Source: Pseudomonas koreensis
Lineage (GTDB): Bacteria > Pseudomonadota > Gammaproteobacteria > Pseudomonadales > Pseudomonadaceae
Reading direction: 5' to 3'
Assembly: GCF_012986595.1 (NCBI RefSeq)
Contig: NZ_JAAQYM010000005.1
Location: 372,001 to 436,000 of the forward strand
DNA: 64,000 nucleotides
The notes under the pieces were generated by a model that saw only the letters and a list, made by a program, of their open reading frames with translations, did not search any database and was not told the origin of the DNA. Every line of letters starts with the position of its first letter. Within the stretch, counting starts at the first letter, position 1. Below are positions 6,570 to 15,978 of this stretch, in pieces. A program made the translations under genes and the position numbers.

Positions 6570-9266
6570 TTAGAGGCAGAGCGGGCCGCGTGGGTAGCGC
6601 TTGAGCGCCTGGATCAGCTCGGCGCCGGGGATCGGCCGGTCGAACAGGTAGCCCTGGCCGACGTCGCAACGATGACGGCGCAGGAACGCCAGTTGCTCGG
6701 CGGTCTCGATGCCTTCGGCCACGACCTTGAGCTTGAGGTTGTGCGCCATGGCGATCACCGCGGAGGTGATTTCCATGTCGTCCTGGTTGTCGGGGATTTC
6801 GTGGATGAAGCTGCGATCGATCTTGATGATGTCGATCGGGAATTTCTTCAGGTAGCTGAGCGACGAATAGCCGGTGCCGAAGTCGTCCATGGCCAGGGTC
6901 AGGCCCAGGCGCTTGAGCTGGTCGAGCTGCAAGTGCGTGTCTTCGGTGGCTTCCAGCAGCAGGCCTTCAGTCAGCTCCAGCTCGAGCAGATTGGCCGGCA
7001 GCGCTTCTTCCTTGAGGATGTTGGCGATCGAGGCGACCAGATCCGGGTCGGAGAACTGTTTCGGTGACAGGTTGATCGCCACTTGCAGATTGCCCATGCC
7101 CGCGGCGGTCAGGGCCTTGCTCATGCGGCAGGCCTGACGGGCGATCCACTTGCCGATCGGGATGATCAGGCCGGTCTCTTCGGCCACGCTGATGAACTGG
7201 TCCGGGCGGATCATGCCGCGTTCCGGGTGATTCCAGCGCAGCAGCGCTTCCATGCCCAGCAGACGACCGCTGCGCAGGCACAGCTTGGGCTGGTAGAACA
7301 CGTCCAGCTCGTTCTGGGTCAGGGCACGGCGCAGGTTGTTCTCGACGAACAGCTTGTAGCTCGCCTCGGCGTTCAGCGCTTCGGTGAAGACCTGCACCTG
7401 GTGTTTGCCGTTGGCCTTGGCCTTGTGCAGGGCGAGGCCGGCGTTGCGCATCAGGGTCTGCGGATCGCGCCCGTGCAACGGCGCGCAGGCCAGGCCTACC
7501 GAGCCGGTGACGCTGATCAGCTGGTTGTCGACGAACATCGGCTTGTCGAGGGTCGCCAGGAGTTGGTTGGCGATCTGCTGCCCGGTGGCGAGGTCGGTGT
7601 CGTCGAGCAGCACGGCGAATTCGTTACTGGCAAAGCGGGCGAGGCTGCCGCTGGGGCTCAGGCTGTTGCGCAGGCGTCGGGCGAGGCTGATCAGCAGTTT
7701 GTCGCCGGTCTGGTGGCCGAGGCTGTCGTTGATCCGCTTGAAGTTGTCGATGTCCACCAACAGCAGGCTGATCGGTGTATCGCTATCGCGGGCGAAGCGT
7801 TCGTCCAGGTTGCGGATGAACGCCGGCCGGTTGCCCAGGTTGGTCAGGTTGTCGGTGTAGGCCAGACGCTCGATGCGCTGCTGTGCCAGTTTGGTCTGGG
7901 TGATGTCTTCGTAGATGCCGATGTAATGCGTCAGCTCGCGGTTGTCGCCGTACACCTTGGAGATCGACAACTGGCCCCAGTACGGTTCGAGGTTCTTGCG
8001 TCGGCTCTTGAATTCGCCCTGCCAGCTGTTGCTCTTGGCCAGCGCCGAGGGCGCGTCGAACAGCAGTTCGCTGAGATTCTCCAGGGCCGGCAGTTCCGAC
8101 AGGCGCTGGCCGTGGACTTCCTCGGTGGAGTACTGGGTGATCGCGGTGAAGCTCGGGTTGACGTACTCGACCACGCCGTCGCAGTTGACCAGCAAAAAGG
8201 CGTTGGCGCTTTGCTCGACCGCCCGCTGGAACAGGTGCAGGGCGCTGGTGGCAGTGCGGCGGTTGTGGTTGTTGATGACCTGGGCGAACTGATCCGCCAG
8301 TTCACCGGCAAAGGCGATTTCATCGGACTGCCAGGCGCGGGTGACGCCGGTCTGCTCCAGGCACAGCACGCCGACCACCTGACCATCGACGCGGATGCTG
8401 GCGTCGAGCATCGCGTTGACGTCGCGCGGGCGCAGGGCTTCGGCCATCTCGCGGGTGCGCGGGTCGCGCATCGCATTGTGCGCGTCAATGGCACGGCTGC
8501 CGTGCAGGGCTTCCATGTAGTCGGGGAAGCCGCTGATGTCGATCACCTCGGGCAGGATATATTCCTGAGTCGCGCGGTGATACGCCGAAATCGGCACCAG
8601 CAGATGACCTTCGAGGTTCCACAGGCTGGCGCAGTCGATTTCATAGATATCGCAGGCGCAGCGGGTGATCAGCTCGGCGGCTTCCTGCAGCGAGTTATGG
8701 CTGCTGTAGCGCTGGCGGGCCAGCAACAGGATCAGGTCCTGTTGGGCGCGCACTCGTTCAAGGTGTTGCAGTTGTTCCTGCTGGGCACGCTGGTTGAGTT
8801 CCAGGGCGATCTGCAGGCGCGAATTCTGGGTTTCGAGATCGACGGATGGCAGCATCGGCGCTTCGTCGAACAGGTTATCGACGGCCAGCAGATAGCCGCG
8901 CAGCAGGTGCCGATTGTGCTGTTTGTAGGCTTCGCCGAGTTCGAGGATGTTCAAGTCGCCGGCGGCGGTGTGCAGGGTGTAGCGCACCAGATAATGCGGG
9001 CTGTCACAGAGTTGTTGCTGGATCGCGTCGTGCAACTGATAGCGTGCTTCGGGCTCCATCAGGCTGGCGTAGGGCGAGCCGACCAGCGCACACAATTCGA
9101 CGGCTGGCTGGCCGAACTGGCGTTCGCAATTGGGATCGAGAAACAGCATCGCCCAACTGGCTTCATTCATGCGCTCGAAACGCAGCATGCCGAGCCGCGA
9201 GGGCACAGGCAACTGCGTCACTACCTCGGCCACCATACGGCTGGCGGCATCGGGTTGGCTCTTCAT
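6570..9266 (-). CDS. dipA: Cyclic-di-GMP phosphodiesterase DipA (PAS-GAF-PAS-GGDEF-EAL)
   Basis: An 898-residue cytoplasmic protein, the length of P. aeruginosa DipA (PA5017), in the same position beside msrA. Order: PAS-like domain about 20-130, short coiled coil about 145-180, GAF about 185-335, PAS about 345-465, GGDEF about 470-630, EAL about 640-890. The cyclase motif reads ASNEF (546-550) instead of GGDEF, so cyclase activity is not expected. The EAL domain looks intact: E673-A-L, ELTE 764-767 and DDFGTG from D794. DipA lowers c-di-GMP and promotes biofilm dispersal and motility in P. aeruginosa. The N-terminal sensory domains carry no recognisable ligand signature. Confidence 0.9.
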   Translation of the reverse strand: MKSQPDAASRMVAEVVTQLPVPSRLGMLRFERMNEASWAMLFLDPNCERQFGQPAVELCALVGSPYASLMEPEARYQLHDAIQQQLCDSPHYLVRYTLHTAAGDLNILELGEAYKQHNRHLLRGYLLAVDNLFDEAPMLPSVDLETQNSRLQIALELNQRAQQEQLQHLERVRAQQDLILLLARQRYSSHNSLQEAAELITRCACDIYEIDCASLWNLEGHLLVPISAYHRATQEYILPEVIDISGFPDYMEALHGSRAIDAHNAMRDPRTREMAEALRPRDVNAMLDASIRVDGQVVGVLCLEQTGVTRAWQSDEIAFAGELADQFAQVINNHNRRTATSALHLFQRAVEQSANAFLLVNCDGVVEYVNPSFTAITQYSTEEVHGQRLSELPALENLSELLFDAPSALAKSNSWQGEFKSRRKNLEPYWGQLSISKVYGDNRELTHYIGIYEDITQTKLAQQRIERLAYTDNLTNLGNRPAFIRNLDERFARDSDTPISLLLVDIDNFKRINDSLGHQTGDKLLISLARRLRNSLSPSGSLARFASNEFAVLLDDTDLATGQQIANQLLATLDKPMFVDNQLISVTGSVGLACAPLHGRDPQTLMRNAGLALHKAKANGKHQVQVFTEALNAEASYKLFVENNLRRALTQNELDVFYQPKLCLRSGRLLGMEALLRWNHPERGMIRPDQFISVAEETGLIIPIGKWIARQACRMSKALTAAGMGNLQVAINLSPKQFSDPDLVASIANILKEEALPANLLELELTEGLLLEATEDTHLQLDQLKRLGLTLAMDDFGTGYSSLSYLKKFPIDIIKIDRSFIHEIPDNQDDMEITSAVIAMAHNLKLKVVAEGIETAEQLAFLRRHRCDVGQGYLFDRPIPGAELIQALKRYPRGPLCL

Positions 9267-9436
9267 GAAGGAACTCGCTTGGAAATATGCTGAACGCGCC
9301 GGGCTCGCGCCCTCTTTACTGTTGCCTGCGGCAAGGTTGCATCATTGCGGCACCGACTGACAAGAGAGATGAAGGCCAAGTGCTATAAGAATGTGTCGGC
9401 CGCGCGAGGCATTTCTCCAGCGCCTATTGGAAAAGA

Positions 9437-9513
9437 GCAAAAGATCGCAGCCTGTGGCAGCTCTGACAGGCGATGCGCTGCCCTGTAGAAGCCGCCGAAG
9501 CCTGCGATCTTTT
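9437..9513. repeat. Degenerate REP-type inverted repeat (AAGATCGCAGCC class)
   Basis: Left arm 9437-9470 and right arm 9482-9513 share the GATCGCAGCC core but with several mismatches (CCTGTGGCAGCTCTGAC against GTAGAAGCCGCCGAAGCC). This looks like an older, decaying copy. It lies just after the stop of the minus-strand PhoD gene. Confidence 0.65.
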
Positions 9514-9519
9514 CAGCAT

Positions 9520-10917
9520 TCAACGCAGTTTCAGGCCAATCGATTGCAGCCGTTTGCCGTCGCGATCGTGGTAATTGATCGAAATCTGATCAGCTTCAAC
9601 CACCACATGGGCGAAGTTGTCTTCGCTGACGACTGTGCTGGTCAGCTCATGCCGATAGTCGCCGGCTGCCGTGCGCACCAGCGGCTGATCGAGAATGAAG
9701 GTCGAGGCCTTGGCGTAGGGCAGCAGCTTGCTGTTGTGAAACGGCGAAGACACGATGGTGTGGACTTCGAAGTCCGGGTCTTCGCTGTGGGTCAGGCGCG
9801 CGGTCAGCGAGCCGTGCACGTCGCCCGAGACAAACACGACATTCCTGATCCGATGGCTGCGGATGGTTTCCAGCAGGCGCAGGCGCTGCTCGGGAAAGGC
9901 TTTCCAGGCGTCGTCGCCGTGCAGTTTGCGGTCGGGGTAGAACATCACGCTGGTGACCACAAACTTGACCCGCGCCGGGCTGTTGATCAGCCATTTGATC
10001 AGCGCCTGTTCCTGCGCCTCGTCGAGTATGCGGCGATCATCGGCGGACAGGTTGCGCCGGGTGCGGCTGTCGGTCACGAACCATTCGATATCACCGTCGC
10101 TGAATTGATACCAGTAATGCTCGAGTTTTGCCCGGTTCACTTCGTTGTTAGTTGTCAGTTCATGCGCTGGGCTGTGGCTGACTTGATAGATTTCATAAGC
10201 CGCCATGGCATTGCGATATAACACGTGATCAGACTTTCCGGCATTGGCTGGCCAGTTGTCTTCGATTTCATGGTCATCAAGTATCATGTAAGTCGATGTG
10301 TTGGCCATTAGTCGCTGAATGTTCGGCTGAGAAAAAGCTGCGCGGTACTTGCTGAGGATTTCCTTATATTCACGGTCGGGTGCGATCAGATTAAGGTCGT
10401 CGACATAAATCTGATCGCCCGTCATCAGCGTGGCACTGATCGGCGGTTGCGCGCCTTCGATCAATTGGTTGATCGAAGCGAAGATCCGGTCACCGAGGTG
10501 GGGCAGCGAGGGAATGCCGGCGGTCATGCGCAAATAGCGGCAGGAGCCGATGATGTAGGCCCGTGGCTGCAGGGCTGCGCTGGACCGGGTGCGCAGGCGA
10601 TAAATCTCCCGGGGCCACTGCAGCGGCAACTCGGCCACGCTGTCGACGGTGTGCACCGGATTCATCGGGCTGAACCAGCCCGTCTGGTATTCATATTCGG
10701 TGTCGCTGCTCAAGTTGTTAAGTGCAAACACAGCGGTCATGTCGCGCAATATCTCGAGTTCGACAAAAGTGCCGCTCGACCATTGTTGTGTGCCTTGCGC
10801 CCGGTAACGAAGGGCGGCAAATACTGTTGTATTGTCTTGTCGGTCTGCCCGAATAAATACCCGCGCATGATGCGTTGTGGTGTGGCCGATGATTGGGCCG
10901 ATAGTTGGCTTGAACAT
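9520..10917 (-). CDS. PhoD-family metallophosphatase/phosphodiesterase
   Basis: A 465-residue protein with the PhoD-like metallophosphoesterase layout. A short beta-sandwich region comes first, then the metal-binding segments IGSCRY, MTGDQIYVDD, LDDHEIEDNW and VSGDVHGSLT in order. PhoD enzymes hydrolyse phosphomono- and diesters and usually require Ca2+ and Fe3+. The N terminus (MFKPTIGPIIGHTT) has no Tat or Sec signal peptide, so this copy is probably cytoplasmic, unlike classical secreted PhoD. It sits alone between dipA and aceF. Local base composition at its 5' end is more AT-rich than in its neighbours. The substrate is unknown. Confidence 0.82.
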   Translation of the reverse strand: MFKPTIGPIIGHTTTHHARVFIRADRQDNTTVFAALRYRAQGTQQWSSGTFVELEILRDMTAVFALNNLSSDTEYEYQTGWFSPMNPVHTVDSVAELPLQWPREIYRLRTRSSAALQPRAYIIGSCRYLRMTAGIPSLPHLGDRIFASINQLIEGAQPPISATLMTGDQIYVDDLNLIAPDREYKEILSKYRAAFSQPNIQRLMANTSTYMILDDHEIEDNWPANAGKSDHVLYRNAMAAYEIYQVSHSPAHELTTNNEVNRAKLEHYWYQFSDGDIEWFVTDSRTRRNLSADDRRILDEAQEQALIKWLINSPARVKFVVTSVMFYPDRKLHGDDAWKAFPEQRLRLLETIRSHRIRNVVFVSGDVHGSLTARLTHSEDPDFEVHTIVSSPFHNSKLLPYAKASTFILDQPLVRTAAGDYRHELTSTVVSEDNFAHVVVEADQISINYHDRDGKRLQSIGLKLR

Positions 10918-11090
10918 ATTCGAATCCGTTCGATTAAGTTGGTGTTGATAAATAATCTGGAAGTTTTGCTATTAACTAGAGGCGCAAAGGTTAGTTGCCT
11001 GCTGGTAAAAAATATCGAGGCGAAGTGGACTGCGTTCGTAGCTCAAGTCAGCCGAACGTGTAGGAAGGGGCGCTGCTGTTGTCTCAGGCA

Positions 11091-11117
11091 AAAAAAAGCC
11101 CCGTCAAATTGACGGGG
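11091..11117 (-). terminator. Rho-independent terminator for aceEF
   Basis: On the minus strand, ACCCCGTCAA pairs with TTGACGGGGC and is followed by a run of seven T residues (11091-11097 as A on the plus strand). It lies about 75 bases downstream of the aceF stop. Confidence 0.85.
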
Positions 11118-11157
11118 TTGAGGTACGAGCGTGTGGCGCTCGAAAACGTGAAACGCA

Positions 11158-11185
11158 ATCGGCCCTCCCGTGGGGGAGGGCCGAT
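11158..11185 (-). other. Strong stem-loop just after aceF
   Basis: A perfect 12-base stem, ATCGGCCCTCCC (11158-11169) with GGGAGGGCCGAT (11174-11185), has a four-base loop and begins six bases from the aceF stop. It lacks a T run on the minus strand, so it may protect the mRNA 3' end ahead of the terminator proper at 11091-11117. Confidence 0.65.
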
Positions 11186-11190
11186 CGGGG

Positions 11191-13143
11191 TTACAGCAGG
11201 ATGGTGCGGATGTCGCCCAGCAGGCTACCCAGACGCTGGGTGAAGCGTGCAGCAGCAGCGCCGTTGATCACACGGTGATCGTAGGACAGCGACAGTGGCA
11301 GCATCAGTTTCGGCTGGAAGGCTTTGCCGTCCCAGACTGGCTGGATGGTTGCCTTGGAAACGCCGAGGATCGCCACTTCCGGCGCGTTGACGATCGGCGT
11401 GAAGCCGGTGCCGCCAATGTGGCCGAGGCTGGAAATGGTGAAGCAGGCGCCTTGCATCTCGTCCGAAGACAGCTTCTTGGTGCGGGCTTTTTCAGCCAGC
11501 GAAGCGGCTTCTGCAGCGAGTTGCAGCAGGCTCTTCTGATCGACGTTCTTGATGACCGGTACCAGCAGGCCATCCGGGGTGTCGACGGCGAAGCCGATGT
11601 TGACGTACTTCTTGCGAATGATCGCCTTGCCGCTTGGCGCCAGCGAACTGTTGAAGTCCGGCAGTTCCTTGAGCAGGTGCGCGCAGGTCTTGAGCAGCAG
11701 CGGCAGGATGGTCAGCTTGACGCCGGCCTTCTCTGCAACGGCTTTCTGCGCAACACGGAAGGCTTCCAGCTCGGTGATGTCCGCCGAGTCGAATTGCGTC
11801 ACATGTGGCACGTTCAGCCAGCTGCGGTGCAGGTTGGCAGCGCCGACCTGCATCAGGCGGGTCATCGGCACTTCTTCGATTTCGCCGAAGCGGCTGAAGT
11901 CCACGACCGGGATCGGCGGGATGCCCGCGCCACCGGTTGCGCCGCCAGCAGCTGGCGCTTCCTTGGCCTTCTGCATCATCGCCTTGACGTAAACCTGCAC
12001 GTCTTCCTTGAGGATGCGACCGTGCGGACCGCTGGCGCCAACAGCGCTCAGCTCGACGCCGAACTCACGGGCCAGTTGACGCACGGCCGGGCCGGCGTGA
12101 ACTTTCGCGCCAGGCTTGGCAGGTGCAGCAGCCGGAGCGGCAGCAGCAGGTGCAGCGGCCGGAGCAGCAGCGGCTGGTGCTGGAGCGCTCGGTGCGGCAG
12201 CGGCAGCTGGAGCCGGGGCAGCAGCAGGGGCCGCGCCTTTGACTTTCAGCTTGAGGATCAGGTCGCCGGTACCGACTTCGTCGTCCAGCTTGATGGAAAT
12301 GCTTTCCACCACGCCAGCGGCAGGCGATGGAATTTCCATGCTCGCCTTGTCGGACTCCAGGGTGATCAGCGACTGGTCGGCTTCAACGCTGTCGCCAGCC
12401 TTGACCAACACTTCGATGATCTTGGCCTTGCCGGCCGAACCGATGTCCGGAACGTGGATGTCCTGAACGCTGTCGGCAACTGGAGCAGCCGGGGCTGCAG
12501 CAGGAGCCGGCGCAGCGGCAGCGGCTGGCGCAGCAGCCTGAGCCGGAGCGGCAGCAGGGGCCACAGCACCCGCCACTTCCAGATCCAGGATCAGGTCGCC
12601 GGTGCCGACTTCGTCGTTGAGCTTGACGCTGATGGCCTTGACCACGCCTGCGGCAGGCGACGGGATTTCCATGCTCGCCTTGTCGGATTCCAGGGTGATC
12701 AGCGATTGATCAGCCTCGACGGTGTCGCCGACCTTGACCTGGATCTCGATGATCTGGGCCTTGCCCGACGAACCGATGTCCGGCACGTGCACTTGCTGCA
12801 CCGAAGCGGCAGCAGGAGCAGCGGCTGGCGCGGCGGCAGCAGGAGCGGCAGCCGGTTTCTCTTCGGCTTTGGCCGGTGCAGCGGCAGGCGCAGGGGCCGC
12901 TTGCGCGGCGCCCTCGACTTCCAGCTCAAGCAGTTCGTCGCCTTCTTTCAGACGGTCGCCCAGCTTCACTTTCAGGCTTTTGATGACGCCGGCTTTCGGG
13001 GCCGGCACTTCCATGCTGGCCTTGTCCGATTCCAGGGTCAGGATGCTCTGGTCGGCTTCGATACGGTCGCCGGCCTTCACAAACAGTTCAATTACTTCAC
13101 CTTCACCGCTGCCGATGTCAGGTACGCGAATGAGTTCGCTCAC
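11191..13143 (-). CDS. aceF: Pyruvate dehydrogenase E2, dihydrolipoamide acetyltransferase
   Basis: A 650-residue core subunit of the pyruvate dehydrogenase complex; it transfers the acetyl group from E1 to CoA. Three N-terminal lipoyl domains each carry the ESDKASME motif, the first with its lipoylated lysine at K41. They are separated by long Ala/Pro-rich flexible linkers, whose Ala-rich codons create long spurious ORFs on the other strand. A peripheral-subunit-binding domain (HAGPAVRQLAREFGV) follows, and the catalytic domain ends with the active-site segment SYDHRVINGAAAARF. Three lipoyl domains match the gammaproteobacterial type. It lies 11 bases downstream of aceE in the same operon. 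Confidence 0.97.
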   Translation of the reverse strand: MSELIRVPDIGSGEGEVIELFVKAGDRIEADQSILTLESDKASMEVPAPKAGVIKSLKVKLGDRLKEGDELLELEVEGAAQAAPAPAAAPAKAEEKPAAAPAAAAPAAAPAAASVQQVHVPDIGSSGKAQIIEIQVKVGDTVEADQSLITLESDKASMEIPSPAAGVVKAISVKLNDEVGTGDLILDLEVAGAVAPAAAPAQAAAPAAAAAPAPAAAPAAPVADSVQDIHVPDIGSAGKAKIIEVLVKAGDSVEADQSLITLESDKASMEIPSPAAGVVESISIKLDDEVGTGDLILKLKVKGAAPAAAPAPAAAAAPSAPAPAAAAPAAAPAAAAPAAAPAKPGAKVHAGPAVRQLAREFGVELSAVGASGPHGRILKEDVQVYVKAMMQKAKEAPAAGGATGGAGIPPIPVVDFSRFGEIEEVPMTRLMQVGAANLHRSWLNVPHVTQFDSADITELEAFRVAQKAVAEKAGVKLTILPLLLKTCAHLLKELPDFNSSLAPSGKAIIRKKYVNIGFAVDTPDGLLVPVIKNVDQKSLLQLAAEAASLAEKARTKKLSSDEMQGACFTISSLGHIGGTGFTPIVNAPEVAILGVSKATIQPVWDGKAFQPKLMLPLSLSYDHRVINGAAAARFTQRLGSLLGDIRTILL

Positions 13144-13154
13144 AAAATGTCTCC

Positions 13155-15800
13155 TCAGCAGTCCAGTGGGTTGCGTTTTTCCGGGTCGATGCCGAACTTG
13201 ACGATGGCCTCGGCCACGACTTTAGGTTCGATATCACCACGGTCAGCCAGTGCTTCCAGGGCTGCCAACACCACGAAATGACGGTCGACTTCGAAGAAAT
13301 GACGCAGTTTCTTGCGGCTGTCGCTGCGGCCGAAACCGTCGGTGCCCAGGACTTTGAATTCCTTGGACGGTACCCACTGACGGATCTGCTCGGCGAACAG
13401 CTTCATGTAGTCGGTAGAGGCAATGACCGGACCTTTACGGCCGCTCAGGCACTCTTCAACGTAGCTCTGCTTAGGCTTCTGGCCAGGCTTGAGACGGTTG
13501 CTGCGCTCAACGGCCAGGCCGTCGCGACGCAGTTCGTTGAAGCTGGTGACGCTCCATACGTCAGCGCCGATGTTGAACTCTTCACGCAGGATCTTCGCCG
13601 CTTCACGGACTTCACGCAGGATGGTGCCGGAGCCCATCAGCTGAACGTGGTGCGCCGCATCGCGGGTGTCTTCTTCGAGCAGGTACATGCCTTTCTTGAT
13701 GCCTTCTTCGGCACCGGCCGGCATGGCTGGCTGCTGGTACGACTCGTTCATCACGGTGATGTAGTAGAAGATGTCCTGTTGCTCTTCGGTCATCTTCTTC
13801 ATGCCGTCCTGAATGATCACCGCCAGCTCGTAGCCGTAGGTTGGATCGTAGGTGCGGCAGTTCGGGATGGTCGCGGCCAGCAGGTGGCTGTGACCGTCTT
13901 CGTGCTGCAGGCCTTCACCGTTCAGGGTGGTACGGCCGGCGGTGCCGCCGATCAGGAAGCCACGGGTACGGCTGTCGCCAGCGGCCCAGGCCAGGTCACC
14001 GATACGCTGGAAGCCGAACATCGAGTAGAAGATGTAGAACGGCAGCATCGGCTGGTTGTGGCTGGAGTACGAAGTACCGGCGGCGATGAACGAGCTCATG
14101 GCGCCTGCTTCGTTGATGCCTTCTTCAAGGATCTGACCTTTCTGGTCTTCCTTGTAGAACATCACCTGGTCTTTATCGACTGGCTCGTAGAGCTGGCCGA
14201 CGGAGGAGTAGATGCCCAGCTGACGGAACATGCCTTCCATACCGAAGGTACGGGCTTCGTCCGGGATGATCGGAACGATGCGCGGGCCGATTTCCTTGTC
14301 CTTGACCAGTTGCGCGAGGATCCGCACGAAGGCCATGGTGGTGGAGATTTCACGGTCGCCGGAACCATCGAGGATGGCTTTGAGGGTGTCCAGATCCGGG
14401 GTCGGCACGCTGAAGCTCTGTGCGCGGCGCTGCGGTACGAAACCGCCCAGGGCTGCACGACGCTCGCTGAGGTAGCGGGCTTCGGCGCTGTTTGGTTCTG
14501 GCTTGAAGAACGGCAGGTTCTCCAGCTCTTCGTCCTTGACCGGGATGTCGAAGCGATCGCGGAACAACTTCAGGCTGTCGACGTCGACTTTCTTGGTGTT
14601 GTGCGCAGTGTTTTTTGCTTCGCCGGCACCGGTGCCATAACCCTTGATGGTCTTGGCGAGGATGACGGTCGGTTGTTCTTTGTGGTTGACCGCTTCGTGG
14701 TACGCCGCATAGACCTTGTACGGGTCGTGGCCGCCACGGTTGAGTTTCCAGATCTCGTCGTCGGACAGATCGGCAACCATCGCCTTGAGTTCAGGCGTGT
14801 TGAAGAAGTGCTCGCGAACGAACGCGCCGTCTTTGGCTTTGTAGTTCTGGTACTCGCCGTCGATGACTTCGTCCATGCGACGTTGCAGGATGCCGTCGAC
14901 GTCTTTGGCCAGCAGTGGGTCCCAGAAACGGCCCCAGATGACTTTGGTCACGTTCCACTGAGCACCACGGAACACGCCTTCGAGTTCCTGGATGATCTTG
15001 CCATTGCCGCGAACCGGGCCGTCGAGGCGCTGCAGGTTGCAGTTGATGACGAAGATCAGGTTGTCCAGCTTCTCGCGGCCGGCCAGGGAGATGGCGCCCA
15101 GGGATTCCGGCTCGTCACACTCGCCGTCGCCCAGGAAGCACCAGACTTTCTGTTTGCCCGGCTGGATGAAACCGCGGTGTTCCAGGTACTTCATGAAACG
15201 TGCCTGGTAGATCGCCTGGATCGGACCCAGACCCATGGATACGGTCGGGAACTGCCAGAAGTCAGGCATCAGCCAAGGGTGCGGGTAGGACGACAGGCCC
15301 TGACCGTCGACTTCCTGGCGGAAGTTGTTCATCTGGTCTTCGGTGATGCGGCCTTCCATGAACGCACGGGCGTAAACGCCTGGCGAGGTGTGGCCCTGGA
15401 AGTAGATCAGGTCGCCGCCGTGTTCGTCGGTCGGGGCCTGGAAGAAGTAGTTGAAACCGATGTCGTACAGGGTCGCGCTGGAAGCGAAGCTGGAGATGTG
15501 ACCGCCCAGGTCAGAATCTTTCAGGTTCGTACGCATTACCATGGCCATCGCGTTCCAGCGTACCAGCGAGCGAATGCGGCGTTCCATGAACAGGTCGCCA
15601 GGCATGCGTGCTTCGTGGGTAACGGGGATCGTGTTGCGGTAAGGCGTGGTGATGGCGTAAGGGAGCTGCGAGCCGCTGCGGGTCGCGAGTTCGCCCATAC
15701 GGGTCATCAGATAGTGAGCACGGTCTTCGCCTTCTTTGTCGAGAACCGATTCCAGGGCGTCCAGCCATTCCTGGGTTTCGACGGGATCGAGGTCTTGCAT
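13155..15800 (-). CDS. aceE: Pyruvate dehydrogenase E1 component (homodimeric)
   Basis: An 881-residue thiamine diphosphate enzyme that decarboxylates pyruvate and acetylates the E2 lipoyl groups. Its length and single-chain organisation are those of the homodimeric gammaproteobacterial E1. Visible landmarks include QGHTSPGVYARAF, the GDGECDEPE segment of the ThDP/Mg2+ site and EGLQHEDGHSH. The first gene of the aceE-aceF operon, it is followed by aceF after 11 bases. The 384-base upstream gap holds two palindromes matching the HexR operator pattern, at 112 and 164 bases from the start codon, which suggests control by the Entner-Doudoroff intermediate KDPG. Confidence 0.97.
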   Translation of the reverse strand: MQDLDPVETQEWLDALESVLDKEGEDRAHYLMTRMGELATRSGSQLPYAITTPYRNTIPVTHEARMPGDLFMERRIRSLVRWNAMAMVMRTNLKDSDLGGHISSFASSATLYDIGFNYFFQAPTDEHGGDLIYFQGHTSPGVYARAFMEGRITEDQMNNFRQEVDGQGLSSYPHPWLMPDFWQFPTVSMGLGPIQAIYQARFMKYLEHRGFIQPGKQKVWCFLGDGECDEPESLGAISLAGREKLDNLIFVINCNLQRLDGPVRGNGKIIQELEGVFRGAQWNVTKVIWGRFWDPLLAKDVDGILQRRMDEVIDGEYQNYKAKDGAFVREHFFNTPELKAMVADLSDDEIWKLNRGGHDPYKVYAAYHEAVNHKEQPTVILAKTIKGYGTGAGEAKNTAHNTKKVDVDSLKLFRDRFDIPVKDEELENLPFFKPEPNSAEARYLSERRAALGGFVPQRRAQSFSVPTPDLDTLKAILDGSGDREISTTMAFVRILAQLVKDKEIGPRIVPIIPDEARTFGMEGMFRQLGIYSSVGQLYEPVDKDQVMFYKEDQKGQILEEGINEAGAMSSFIAAGTSYSSHNQPMLPFYIFYSMFGFQRIGDLAWAAGDSRTRGFLIGGTAGRTTLNGEGLQHEDGHSHLLAATIPNCRTYDPTYGYELAVIIQDGMKKMTEEQQDIFYYITVMNESYQQPAMPAGAEEGIKKGMYLLEEDTRDAAHHVQLMGSGTILREVREAAKILREEFNIGADVWSVTSFNELRRDGLAVERSNRLKPGQKPKQSYVEECLSGRKGPVIASTDYMKLFAEQIRQWVPSKEFKVLGTDGFGRSDSRKKLRHFFEVDRHFVVLAALEALADRGDIEPKVVAEAIVKFGIDPEKRNPLDC

Positions 15801-15911
15801 GGCTTGCTCCAGGGCGGAAAGGCTTCCAGAATCGGTTGCCTGAGTTTGCGACTGGCCTTGTGGGCAGACGATTTAAAATTCTTGGATTGCCGACAGGTTG
15901 TTCCGGCGGCG

Positions 15912-15926
15912 TGTAGTTTTACTACA
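15912..15926. promoter_or_regulatory. HexR-like operator, proximal copy
   Basis: TGTAGTTTTACTACA is a perfect palindrome around a three-base TTT centre. It fits the HexR pattern known for Gammaproteobacteria (TGTA-AT-rich centre-TACA; TTGT-N7-ACAA in P. putida). It lies 112 bases upstream of the aceE start. Confidence 0.6.
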
Positions 15927-15963
15927 AATCTTTGAGCATTTCAGCCTTTCGGATGTATAGACG

Positions 15964-15978
15964 AGTAGTAAAACTACA
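15964..15978. promoter_or_regulatory. HexR-like operator, distal copy
   Basis: AGTAGTAAAACTACA is the reverse complement of the proximal operator over 14 bases, with one end base changed. The two centres are 52 bases apart, close to five helical turns. The remaining bases to glnE, up to 16184, show no clear gene; a short open frame there is listed under rejected items. Confidence 0.55.

Noticed and set aside
7083-9293. A very long plus-strand open frame antisense to dipA
   Set aside because: An artefact of GC-rich third positions opposite a real gene; its composition (Gln/Val/Asp-rich) is not protein-like. The same applies to the long antisense frames over vgrG, aceF, aceE, waaG/waaP, msbA, hldE and thiC.
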